From the NCBI GenBank assembly GCA_944322945.1, contig CALUQN010000019.1, forward strand, positions 1-48,192: a DNA stretch of 48,192 bases. The letters are read 5' to 3'. The position numbers were made by a program, and so were the translations under genes. Within the stretch, counting starts at the first letter, position 1. Each line of letters begins with the position of its first letter. The DNA comes from Candidatus Gastranaerophilales bacterium. Its GTDB lineage: Bacteria; Cyanobacteriota; Vampirovibrionia; Gastranaerophilales; Gastranaerophilaceae. Positions 27,524-35,860 of the stretch are shown here, piece by piece. The notes beneath the pieces were generated by a model. It searched no databases. It had not been told where the DNA came from and saw only the letters and a list, made by a program, of their open reading frames with translations.

Positions 27524-28006
27524 TTAATTTTGAGTATCAGGTAATTTGCAAACGTCGACCCACTCAGAACAGTGTGAAAATTTTTCCAGTTCTTTACAGG
27601 TGAGTTCAATAGCGGAATTTGAGCTGCCGCAGGCCGGAAATATTGTTTGAAAACGTTTGAGTGAGATATCGCAATAGACTTTTACATTGGGGTCTTTTAT
27701 CGCAAACGGACAGACGCCGCCAATTTCGTGACCGATATAGCGGATAACTTCTTCCGGTGTAAGCATTTTGGCTTTCAGTGCAAATTTTGTCTTGAATTTT
27801 TTGTTATCAATTTTAGCATCACCCGCTGTGACAACAAGTATACATGACTCAGCGGTTTTGAATGACAAAGTTTTGGCTATTCTTGCCGGTTCAACTCCGA
27901 GAGCTTGTGCTGCAAGTTCCACTGTTGCGCTGGATTGTTCCGGTTCAATTATATCGTTGTCTCTTCCGTATTGTTTAAAATATTCTTTTACTTTTTCTAT
28001 GCTCAT
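27524..28006 (-). CDS. YbaK/EbsC-family aminoacyl-tRNA deacylase
   Basis: A 160-residue protein of the YbaK/ProX fold, which removes wrongly attached amino acids from tRNA (for example Cys from tRNA-Pro or Ala from tRNA-Pro). Family features are VELAAQALGVEPARIAKTLSF, VVTAGDAKIDNKKFK, the MLTPEEVIRYIGHEIGGVCPFAI segment with the conserved Gly-Gly-Val-x-Pro-Phe, and CGSSNSAIELT near the end. It follows the synthase gene by only 4 bases and so is co-transcribed with it. Which tRNA it edits cannot be told. Confidence 0.92.
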   Translation of the reverse strand: MSIEKVKEYFKQYGRDNDIIEPEQSSATVELAAQALGVEPARIAKTLSFKTAESCILVVTAGDAKIDNKKFKTKFALKAKMLTPEEVIRYIGHEIGGVCPFAIKDPNVKVYCDISLKRFQTIFPACGSSNSAIELTCKELEKFSHCSEWVDVCKLPDTQN

Positions 28007-28010
28007 GGTT

Positions 28011-29312
28011 TTAGATAATTTTTTGTGCTTCGCTTTTTTCTACACGTTCTTTCATTGCGCCCTGATGCGCGTAGTGCGGGGTTACTGTCATAATTTGTGC
28101 CGCAATATCAGGGTAGTGGTAGATGAATTTTAACTCATCAGTTGTCAGCGGTTTTTGTGTATGAACGTTTGCGTATCTTACAAGTTCCAGAATAGTTCTT
28201 GCTTCGTGGTCGTCTTTAAATTCAATTTCCAGATTGTTGTATACGTTTCTGAAGCCTTTAATGCCGCCGTATTCGCCTGTTGTAATCATTCTGCCTGTTT
28301 CAATGATTTCAGGTTCGCCGCGTCCGAGTTCTTCAAAGTCATAGAGTTCATAATTTCTTCTGTCTTTGAGAGCTCCGTCAGCGTGGATTCCTGATTCGTG
28401 AGCAAAAGCGTTGTCGCCGACTGCCGGCTGGTTTATCGGAATTGGAACGCCAAACGCGTAAGATGTGTATTTTGCAAGTTTCCAGGTTTTGCTCAGATCA
28501 ATATTCGGGTCAATCAGGTAATTATTTTTAAAGCCGGCTGATTTCAAAACTGCAAGCAGGCAGGATACCAGATCCGCATTGCCTGCACGTTCGCCCATAC
28601 CGTTGATTGCTGTATTTATATAGGCATCAACTCCGGCATCTATTGCGCCTTTTGCACCCATTACGGAACATGCTGTTGCCATTCCTAAGTCATTATGATA
28701 GTGAACTTCAATCGGCATTTGCGTTCTTTTTGCAATTTCGTTTATTCTTTTGTAGGCTGTTGCCGGGTCTTCATAACCAAGTGTGTCACAGTATCTGAAT
28801 CTTTGTGCGCCGCATTTTTTTGCTTCCAGTGCATATTTAACAAGAAATTCAATGTCGCTTCGTGAGGCATCTTCAGCATTAACGCCTATTGTCTGCGCAC
28901 CTTTTGATACGGCGCATTCAACGGCTTCGCAGGTCATATTTATGATATCTTGCGGAGTTTTCTTTCCTAAATATTTGCCGTTTATCATCTGTTCCGATGT
29001 AGATTGCGAAAGATTGCAGTGTTTTAGGTTCGGAACATTTGTGAAGGACAGTTCAACATCGCTTGCGATTGCTCTCATCCAGCCTGACAGTTTTGTCGTT
29101 GTGATTGCGCCTCTTTCTACGAGTTTTAAATTCCCGTTAAGATAATTTATTTCGTGGGTAGTTGTAGGAAAACCAAATTCTGATTGGGTTATGCCCATGC
29201 TGTCGAGCATCAAATTTATGATTGTTTTTTCAAGCTTTGCCAGACCAAGTCTGGAGGTCTGTACCCCGTCACGGTTTGTTACATCAACAAAATAGATTTT
29301 GTTTTCTTTCAT
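28011..29312 (-). CDS. Homocitrate / 2-isopropylmalate synthase-family enzyme
   Basis: A 433-residue enzyme of the DRE-TIM metallolyase family, which condenses acetyl-CoA with a 2-oxoacid. The motifs NRDGVQTS, the metal-binding HYHNDLGMA, GMGERAGNADL and HESGIHADG are present. It lacks the roughly 100-residue C-terminal leucine-sensing domain of LeuA, and its length fits homocitrate synthase or the Re-citrate synthase of anaerobes. With a LeuC/aconitase-type dehydratase nearby, a two-step chain elongation or a citrate-to-isocitrate route is possible. The substrate is not settled. It has a good promoter and is followed by the YbaK gene. Confidence 0.88.
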   Translation of the reverse strand: MKENKIYFVDVTNRDGVQTSRLGLAKLEKTIINLMLDSMGITQSEFGFPTTTHEINYLNGNLKLVERGAITTTKLSGWMRAIASDVELSFTNVPNLKHCNLSQSTSEQMINGKYLGKKTPQDIINMTCEAVECAVSKGAQTIGVNAEDASRSDIEFLVKYALEAKKCGAQRFRYCDTLGYEDPATAYKRINEIAKRTQMPIEVHYHNDLGMATACSVMGAKGAIDAGVDAYINTAINGMGERAGNADLVSCLLAVLKSAGFKNNYLIDPNIDLSKTWKLAKYTSYAFGVPIPINQPAVGDNAFAHESGIHADGALKDRRNYELYDFEELGRGEPEIIETGRMITTGEYGGIKGFRNVYNNLEIEFKDDHEARTILELVRYANVHTQKPLTTDELKFIYHYPDIAAQIMTVTPHYAHQGAMKERVEKSEAQKII

Positions 29313-29389
29313 GGTTTCTCCTGCTTATGTTCTATCCCTAAGTATTGTTAAATAACTTGCTTTTTTGTACAATATTATTTACAATGTCT

Positions 29390-29418
29390 AGTATGTAGTA
29401 TTAAATCATATCTGTCAA
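29390..29418 (-). promoter_or_regulatory. Sigma-70 type promoter of the synthase-ybaK operon
   Basis: On the minus strand a perfect TTGACA (29418-29413), a 17-base spacer and CATACT (29395-29390). The start would fall about 70 bases before the ATG at 29312. A/T-rich divergent region shared with the TPR gene. Confidence 0.55.
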
Positions 29419-29422
29419 GATT

Positions 29423-29428
29423 TATAAT
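29423..29428 (+). promoter_or_regulatory. -10 box very close to the TPR gene start
   Basis: A perfect TATAAT ends 7 bases before the ATG at 29436, and there is no Shine-Dalgarno sequence between. The -35 region is only weakly matched (TTAAAT at 29401). If used, it would yield a leaderless mRNA. Confidence 0.4.
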
Positions 29429-29435
29429 ATAAATT

Positions 29436-31031
29436 ATGAATATAACTAAAGATTTAGAAAAGAAGATTAATAAAGAATACAAAACGGGTAATGTTAAGTC
29501 GGCAATAGAGCTTTGTCAGGTTGGTTTGCAGGATGATCCTACAAATGCAGATTTGCACGTAAGACTCGGTGATTTGTATCTGGCATGGCACCTTGATATT
29601 TCCAATTCCTGCCAGTATATTGACGAGGCTATCACGGAATATCAAAGAGCGCTTGAATCTTATATTGATTCTGCCGAAATCTTTTATAAAATAGGCCGTG
29701 CGCAGTATTATAAAGGTGATTTGGACAAGGCTGTGAATTACCTTGATATGGCGCTTTCTAAAAATCCAAAGCTTGCCAAAGGTTATTATCTTCTCGCTGA
29801 AACTTATACTAAAAAATCACGATTTCTGGAAGCTTCAATCAATGCTAAAAAAGCTGTTAAGTACGCACCGTTTACGAGTTCTTCAGCGCACTATCTTTTG
29901 TACAATCTTTACAGAATTTCTTCTTTTCAATCGTTTAAGACAACACTCAAAGCCTGGGGCGAATATGCACTGTCATTGTTGACACTGCCGTTTGACAAAG
30001 AAGCACGCGGCAATGTAGCAAGTGCCTGCTCAAATTTCGTCAGATTTTTCCCGGTTATGTTTAAAGGTTTGTATCTCTTGCAGTTCAAGAGTGTAAACGA
30101 TGCTATTGAAACTTATATTCAGGCTATTGAAAAAAATCCGGGCTTTGTTCCGCTTTACGGTGTGCTCGGTGACATGTACCGTTCGGTCGGGATGTATGAC
30201 GATGCAATTACCGAGTATAAAATGGCGATTTGGCTGGATTGTTTGAATATTCAGGCTTACCAAAACCTTTGCAAGGTTTATGAGGAGCAGGGGGATTATG
30301 ATGCGGCTATTGATGTTTATCAAAAGCTTATTCAGATTATGCCGACAGTTTCCGAGTATCATTCTAACCTTGCGAATATCCTTTATATAAAAGGTGATAT
30401 TCAGGGCGCCGTATCTCATTTCCAAACTGCGATTACTCTGAATCCGAACAGGCAGCGCACCAGCGTTATTAATCAAATTTTAGGGTTTGTTTATCAGGAA
30501 ACTAAAAATGACCTTGATGCTGCTATAAGTTCTTACCAGAGTGCGTATTTGCTTACTCCTGAAGATATTGATATTTATGTTAACCTCGGAAGTGCTTTTT
30601 ATGACAAAGAAGATTTTCCTAACGCGCTTGCGGTTTACAGAAACGCGCTGGATTTAGATCCGACAAACGCAAAAATTCACTGCAATCTCGGGTTCCTCTA
30701 CTGGGGCAAAGGCGATATTGATGAAGCTATCAAGGAATATGAACTCGCTATTGAATTTCAGCAGGATTACGACATTGCATACAACAATCTCGGGGTAATT
30801 TATCTTGATGATTTGGGACGTGTTCAAAAAGCTATTGAACTTTTCAAAAAATCAATTGAGTGCAATCCGAATTACGCTCTGGCTCATTTTAATCTGGCAA
30901 GAGCCATAACAATCACAGGTGATAAAATTGAAGCAGCAAAGCTTTATCAGATTGCACAGGATATAAATAAAGTTACTAACGAAATTGATCCGCAGGATAT
31001 TGTGGATAAGATTAATGCTCTTTTCAGTTAG
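29436..31031 (+). CDS. Tetratricopeptide repeat (TPR) protein
   Basis: A 531-residue protein made almost wholly of TPR units, with about a dozen copies of the 34-residue pattern (for example GDLDKAVNYLDMALSKNPKLA, AYNNLGVIYLDDLGRVQKAI, and NALAVYRNALDLDPTNAKIH). It has no signal peptide or membrane segment, apart from a hydrophobic stretch near residues 205-215 inside a TPR-poor linker, so it is probably a cytoplasmic scaffold. Partners cannot be told. It is transcribed alone and diverges from the synthase operon. TPR proteins are common in this group of organisms. Confidence 0.92.
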   Translation: MNITKDLEKKINKEYKTGNVKSAIELCQVGLQDDPTNADLHVRLGDLYLAWHLDISNSCQYIDEAITEYQRALESYIDSAEIFYKIGRAQYYKGDLDKAVNYLDMALSKNPKLAKGYYLLAETYTKKSRFLEASINAKKAVKYAPFTSSSAHYLLYNLYRISSFQSFKTTLKAWGEYALSLLTLPFDKEARGNVASACSNFVRFFPVMFKGLYLLQFKSVNDAIETYIQAIEKNPGFVPLYGVLGDMYRSVGMYDDAITEYKMAIWLDCLNIQAYQNLCKVYEEQGDYDAAIDVYQKLIQIMPTVSEYHSNLANILYIKGDIQGAVSHFQTAITLNPNRQRTSVINQILGFVYQETKNDLDAAISSYQSAYLLTPEDIDIYVNLGSAFYDKEDFPNALAVYRNALDLDPTNAKIHCNLGFLYWGKGDIDEAIKEYELAIEFQQDYDIAYNNLGVIYLDDLGRVQKAIELFKKSIECNPNYALAHFNLARAITITGDKIEAAKLYQIAQDINKVTNEIDPQDIVDKINALFS

Positions 31032-31047
31032 TAGTTTTTAGTCAAAT

Positions 31048-31740
31048 TTACCTGTAAATTTTATTGTTTATCAGAACTTCTGAAACATACATAATTTCAC
31101 ACGCTCCGTCGCCTTCATCATAGCGTGATAAGCTCGTTTCTGCGATTAATTTACCGTTAAATTCAACATCAACAAGCATTCCTGTCATCTGAATTTCGTC
31201 ATATATTTGTGCATTCATCAGCGCATTCAAAATATTTTTGTCAGCCGGTATTACGTGAGTATTGGAATATTCAAGTTTGTAAACATCTTCGGGATTGCCG
31301 CGTTTTGAATCTATATACAAAAATCTCCCGCCATCTGTAAAATCTTTTTCCATTGCTATTGAGTAATTCTTAGCAATAAATTCTTTGTCAGCGTTTCGCC
31401 CCCACGCGATGCCTATATCCACAGGCGAAATTCTGTCAAAAATACCGTTGAATTTTCTTATACCAAAGTTTGTGTTGCGTCCGATAAAGAGACCGGAAAT
31501 TTCATAAGCTGCACGCGGTATTAAAACAGCCTCCCGTTCGCCGTCATATACGGAAAACGGCGCGGCTCCCCGCACTGTTAGAGCATCTTGATACGGCGCT
31601 TCATAACTTATTGGTAATTCTGTTTCAAATGCTGCAACCGGCGGTTTTATGCTGTTGTAAAACTGCATATCATCCCAGCCTATGAATAACGAGCCGGCTG
31701 CTATCATTAAAAATAATGTCAGGTATGTTGTCCACTGCAT
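31048..31740 (-). CDS. Unknown membrane-anchored protein, paralogue of its neighbour
   Basis: A 230-residue protein. A hydrophobic N-terminus (residues 2-22, TYLTLFLMIAAGSLFIGW) is a signal-anchor or signal peptide. The C-terminal domain shares a chain of motifs with the protein encoded upstream: VDIGIAWGRNADKEF, THVIPADKNILNAL, and GACEIMYVSEVLINNKIYR as the last residues. The domain family is unknown to me. It probably sits at the outer face of the inner membrane. Its ATG overlaps the neighbour's stop codon by one base, so both are made together. Confidence 0.8.
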   Translation of the reverse strand: MQWTTYLTLFLMIAAGSLFIGWDDMQFYNSIKPPVAAFETELPISYEAPYQDALTVRGAAPFSVYDGEREAVLIPRAAYEISGLFIGRNTNFGIRKFNGIFDRISPVDIGIAWGRNADKEFIAKNYSIAMEKDFTDGGRFLYIDSKRGNPEDVYKLEYSNTHVIPADKNILNALMNAQIYDEIQMTGMLVDVEFNGKLIAETSLSRYDEGDGACEIMYVSEVLINNKIYR

Positions 31741-32570
31741 TATCTGTAAATCCTTTCTTCAATCTGAACCTGTTTTACAAGCATAATCTCACACGCTCCG
31801 CCTCCGTTGTTGCGTCCTCTTGAGCCGGCATTATTATCTGTCCTTGAAATACTTGTTATAGCTTTGCCTCCTTTTGAAAAATAAAGGTCGACCAGATAGC
31901 CGTCAAGTTTTACTTTGTCGTATTTTTTCAGTGTAAGCAGTGCGCTCATTATATTATCGTTTGCCGGCACCAGATGTGTGTGCGCAACGTGGGATTTTAT
32001 GTAATCAAACCCCAGGCAGTCATTGCCGCGGCATTCGTATCTGTAGCGCAGCCAGCGCGCTGTGCTTGTTTTTTCCGATTTGAATTTAAGATGTTTTTTT
32101 ACATAGTCTTTGTCTGCAATTTTGCCCCAGACTATCCCTATATCCATCAACGAAACATTATCAAAATCGTTCCGCATCAGTCCGCGAAGCCAAAAGTCAG
32201 TATTTATTGCAACTATCATGCCGGAAAGACTGTATTCGGCTATTTTGTCGTAGGCATATTCCGTGTAATCGTTTTCACCGCGTTCAAGTTTCAAACCGTC
32301 ATTTTGTAACATAGTTTGTACCGGCTCTTCATTAGTGTTAATTTCTTTGTAAGTAGCCTCTGTCATTTGCGGAAATGCGTGTTTGAGCTTGAAGCTTAAA
32401 TCTCCTAAAAATGAATACCCTAAAATACAAACCATTATAATAAAACATATATTGCAAAATCCGGAGAGCGAAAATATTTTGTCCTGCCAGGTCGTTTGGG
32501 GAGCCGGATTTTCCTGCTCTTCATAAGCATTATATACCTTATTCGCATCAAAACTGTCTTTTTGCAGCAT
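31740..32570 (-). CDS. Unknown membrane-anchored protein, paralogue of its neighbour
   Basis: A 276-residue protein with an acidic N-terminal tail of about 35 residues, one membrane helix at about 36-55 (FCNICFIIMVCILGYSFL), and an outer domain. Motifs shared with the gene at 31048 are MDIGIVWGKIADKDY, THLVPANDNIMSAL and GACEIMLVKQVQIEERIYR at the very end. A basic Arg/Asn/Gly-rich loop (NAGSRGRNNGGG) is specific to this copy. It follows the histidine kinase gene by 9 bases, so the pair may be part of the same regulated unit or its sensor. Confidence 0.8.
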   Translation of the reverse strand: MLQKDSFDANKVYNAYEEQENPAPQTTWQDKIFSLSGFCNICFIIMVCILGYSFLGDLSFKLKHAFPQMTEATYKEINTNEEPVQTMLQNDGLKLERGENDYTEYAYDKIAEYSLSGMIVAINTDFWLRGLMRNDFDNVSLMDIGIVWGKIADKDYVKKHLKFKSEKTSTARWLRYRYECRGNDCLGFDYIKSHVAHTHLVPANDNIMSALLTLKKYDKVKLDGYLVDLYFSKGGKAITSISRTDNNAGSRGRNNGGGACEIMLVKQVQIEERIYR

Positions 32571-32579
32571 AATTTATTC

Positions 32580-34373
32580 CTAAATTAATTGGTTATCTTT
32601 GCTTGTAACATTTATCGGAAGCGAAAATCCGAAAGTTGAACCTTTACCGACTTCTGATTGGACGAACACTTTACCGTCGTGATGTTTTTCTATTGTTGTT
32701 TTGACCAGATGCAGCCCGATGCCTGTGCCTTTTATTGTGTGGGTTGCGTTTTCTACCCTGTAAAATCTGTCAAAGATTTTTTTCAAATGTTCGGGTGCAA
32801 TTCCGCAGCCCTGATCAGTTACGGTTACTGTTACATTATCATTGTCTGACGTAAGTTTGACATCAATATTTGTATTGTCAGGCGAATACTTTATCGCATT
32901 TGACAAAAGGTTTGTAAAAGCTCGTTCTATGCTGTCATAATTAAACATAATTACCGGTATATCAGCGTCTTTTGTCACATTGATTTTTAAATTATGTTCG
33001 TTTGCAAGAACCTGAACCTGATTAATTGCATTTTCCACAACTGCGGCAAGGTCGTTTGGCGATTTTTGCATTTCTATGTTTGATTCAAGTCTTGAAAAAT
33101 CAAGGATATCGTTCACCATGTTGTTTAGACGTATGATTTCCTGATTTATTGTGCCAATGAATTCTTTTTGTGTTTCATAATCAAATTCATTGCCGTAATT
33201 GTAGAGTGTATCAATGTAACTTCTTAAAACCGTGACCGGAGTTCTCAATTCGTGCGAGACATTTGATATAAAATGAGCTCTCATTTCATCCATCTCGGCT
33301 TCTTTTGTTATATCAATCAGAACGATAATATAGCCGACGTAATCTTTGTTGCGCGTAAACATCGGGGAAATTACCGATTTTATAACTCTGTTATCTACTT
33401 CAATGTTAAATTCAATCGGCTTTTTCTCCATTATATCAATCGGAGTGTCTTTAAATTCTTCGATTTTATCCTTAAAACAGTAGCTGCCTGCAGTATCAAT
33501 ATACTGTTGAATTTTTGTATTAAGAATTTGATTTTCTTCAACTTCAAGCAGCTTTTGCGCGTGATTATTAACGAGAACGACGTTGTCATTGTTGTCGCAT
33601 ACAACAACCCCGTTTGCGATACTTAAAAGTACCGCCTCTAGTTTGTTGCGCTCCAGAGTAAGCTGTTCAACATTTTGTTCCTCATAAATATGAAGCCGAG
33701 TTGACATATCGTTAAAAGCATTAAAGAGTTCTTTGACTTCACTGCTTACGTCTTTGCCTTCAATTTTGTAGCCGAATTCTTTTGTTGAAATTTTTTTGAC
33801 GCCTTCCTGCAAAATCCTCAGTTCGCGGGTAATCAGGTATGTGTTTATAAGGATTACAAACGCAAAGACTATCCACGCAACCGTAAACACAAACATCAGA
33901 GAATTTCTTGTGGTAGAAGATATTTGCGTGATAATATTTCCGGAAAGCCCGACAGTGACAGAGCCTGCGTATTTGAAAACGCCGGATTTTTCTTCATTCA
34001 TCGGCGACGTCACCGTTATATTTGAACGCTTTAGTTCGTTATAATTAGGATTTTTGCCGGAATAGATTATACGTCCGTTTGAATCTTTAAATTCTATAAA
34101 GACTATATCATCGTGGCTTTTGAGGATAGAATCAGTGTGACTTTTCAGGGTGTTATAAACCTGTTGTTTGGTAAGTCCTTTTGTGATTTCTACGGATTCA
34201 ATCGCAAGAGTTTTTGATATTACCTGTCCAAAGTTCTGGTAGCCTTCGTTAAGCTTTTTTTGGATATTAAAAATCGCAAAAACTGCAATCGCTACAATGA
34301 GGACTGTACTCAGTACAAGACCGAAAATTATTAAACGGTTTTGTGTTGTCAGACTGATTTTCTGATTTTTCAT
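32580..34373 (-). CDS. Membrane sensor histidine kinase (PhoR-like layout)
   Basis: A 597-residue kinase: TM1 at 13-35, an outer sensor region (36-155), TM2 at 158-180, a HAMP linker (185-235), a PAS domain (244-355), the phospho-acceptor His374 in FISNVSHELRTPVTVLRSY, and the ATP-binding domain with FTNLLSNAIKYSPDN, DQGCGIAPEHLKKIFDRFYR and GTGIGLHLVK. I start at the ATG at 34373; an in-frame TTG at 34409 would add 12 residues and overlap the FAD gene. No response regulator is adjacent, so its partner lies elsewhere. The downstream pair of membrane paralogues may be functionally linked. Confidence 0.93.
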   Translation of the reverse strand: MKNQKISLTTQNRLIIFGLVLSTVLIVAIAVFAIFNIQKKLNEGYQNFGQVISKTLAIESVEITKGLTKQQVYNTLKSHTDSILKSHDDIVFIEFKDSNGRIIYSGKNPNYNELKRSNITVTSPMNEEKSGVFKYAGSVTVGLSGNIITQISSTTRNSLMFVFTVAWIVFAFVILINTYLITRELRILQEGVKKISTKEFGYKIEGKDVSSEVKELFNAFNDMSTRLHIYEEQNVEQLTLERNKLEAVLLSIANGVVVCDNNDNVVLVNNHAQKLLEVEENQILNTKIQQYIDTAGSYCFKDKIEEFKDTPIDIMEKKPIEFNIEVDNRVIKSVISPMFTRNKDYVGYIIVLIDITKEAEMDEMRAHFISNVSHELRTPVTVLRSYIDTLYNYGNEFDYETQKEFIGTINQEIIRLNNMVNDILDFSRLESNIEMQKSPNDLAAVVENAINQVQVLANEHNLKINVTKDADIPVIMFNYDSIERAFTNLLSNAIKYSPDNTNIDVKLTSDNDNVTVTVTDQGCGIAPEHLKKIFDRFYRVENATHTIKGTGIGLHLVKTTIEKHHDGKVFVQSEVGKGSTFGFSLPINVTSKDNQLI

Positions 34374-34396
34374 AATTCCAATTATACCACCGGAAA

Positions 34397-35770
34397 TTAT
34401 CTTGAGCAAATAGTTCTTGCAACGTGGACGCCGGATGCTGAAGCCTGGATGAGTCCTCTTGTAACGCCAGCACCGTCACCGATTGCAAAGAGGTTTTTAA
34501 CGCCTTCTGTCTCAAGTTCTTCTGTCAATTTTACTCTTGCAGAGTAGAATTTAACTTCAATACCGTAAAGAAGAGTATATCTTGAAGCTGTTCCAGGTGC
34601 AAGTTTGTCGAGTGCGTAGAGCATTTCGATAATACTTGTGAGTTGTCTGTACGGAATTACAAGACTTAAATCTCCCGGAGTTGCACAGGTCAGGGTTGGT
34701 GTAATTATGCTGGATTTAATTCTCTCCGGTGTTGAACGTCTTCCGTCAAGAAGGTCACCGAATCTTTGAACCAGAATGCCGCCGCCAAGCATATTTGCAA
34801 GGCTTGCAATATGCTGACCGTACTGGATTGGTTCTTTAAACGGTTCTGTGAATTTTTTGCTGACAAGAAGTGCAAAGTTTGTGTTATTTGTTGTTTTTTC
34901 TGCGTAGCTGTGCCCGTTTACTGTAGAAATCCCGTTGTAATTTTCCTGAACAACTTCGCCGTTCGGGTTCATGCAGAAGGTTCTGACTTCATCCCCGAAG
35001 GTCGGTGAGTGGTAGATTAATTTGGATTCATAAAGTTTGTCGGTTAGCGGTTCAAACACCGGCGCCGGAAGTTCTACGCGGACACCGATATCAACTGCGT
35101 TGTTGACCATACCGATTTTGTTTTTGGCAAATTCTTTTGTGAGCCAGTCTGCACCTTCTCTGCCCGGTGCAATTATTGTGTATTCTGCTGAAATTGTTTC
35201 ACCGTTATCAAGCACAATACCTTTTACCTGTTCGCATTCCACAATTAAAGATTGGGCTGAAACATTGTTTAAAATTGTTATTCTCTCATCCAGATAATCC
35301 TGCATGTTCTTTAAAACGTCAAGGCTTCTTTCTGTACCGAGGTGTCTTACAGGTGAATGTACAAGTTTGAGTTCAGCGAGGACAGCCTGTCTTTCAATTT
35401 CTCGGAAAGTTTTCATGTCAGTTCCGAAAACTTCATCAGTTGCACCGAATTTCAGGTATAATTTGTCGGAATAGTCAATGAGTTCTTCCACCTTTTCTCT
35501 GGACATGTAATCTACAAGGTGTCCGCCGACATCCGGAGTAAGTGTGAGTTTTCCGTCAGAAAATGCGCCGGCGCCCCCCCAGCCGCATAGCAGACCGCAT
35601 TTTTTGCAGGAAGGACATTTGGCATAACCTTCTCTCAAAAGGCATTTTCTGTTTTCAATTTTCTGCCCTTTTTCAACAAGTGCGACTTTCCAATCTGGTC
35701 TCAGTTTTGTTATCTCCAGTGCCGCAAAAATACCAGCAGGTCCTGCTCCGATTATCACTACATTATACAT
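34397..35770 (-). CDS. FAD-dependent dehydrogenase with an N-terminal Cys cluster
   Basis: A 457-residue flavoprotein related to the COG2509 group of uncharacterised FAD-dependent dehydrogenases. The N-terminal VVIIGAGPAGIFAALEI is the dinucleotide-binding fold, and the C-terminal NLFAIGDGAGVTRGLIQA holds the second FAD contact. A cysteine cluster at 43, 52, 55, 58 and 62 (CPSCKKCGLLCGWGGAGAFS) precedes the GWGGAGAFSDGKL motif and could bind iron-sulfur or a metal. The substrate is unknown. A GGAGAT ribosome site lies 10 bases before the ATG. It is the first gene of a leftward run continuing into the kinase. Confidence 0.88.
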   Translation of the reverse strand: MYNVVIIGAGPAGIFAALEITKLRPDWKVALVEKGQKIENRKCLLREGYAKCPSCKKCGLLCGWGGAGAFSDGKLTLTPDVGGHLVDYMSREKVEELIDYSDKLYLKFGATDEVFGTDMKTFREIERQAVLAELKLVHSPVRHLGTERSLDVLKNMQDYLDERITILNNVSAQSLIVECEQVKGIVLDNGETISAEYTIIAPGREGADWLTKEFAKNKIGMVNNAVDIGVRVELPAPVFEPLTDKLYESKLIYHSPTFGDEVRTFCMNPNGEVVQENYNGISTVNGHSYAEKTTNNTNFALLVSKKFTEPFKEPIQYGQHIASLANMLGGGILVQRFGDLLDGRRSTPERIKSSIITPTLTCATPGDLSLVIPYRQLTSIIEMLYALDKLAPGTASRYTLLYGIEVKFYSARVKLTEELETEGVKNLFAIGDGAGVTRGLIQASASGVHVARTICSR

Positions 35771-35860
35771 TATTTCATATCTCCAATCTTGAATTTTGCC
35801 AACCTGTAAAATATAACTTAAACAAACTTTATTTTAAAGGGTTTGTAAAGCGTTTGTAAA

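Noticed and set aside
34374-34409. TTG start for the histidine kinase
   Set aside because: It would extend into the FAD gene's end without a clear ribosome site; the ATG at 34373 fits better, though this is not certain.
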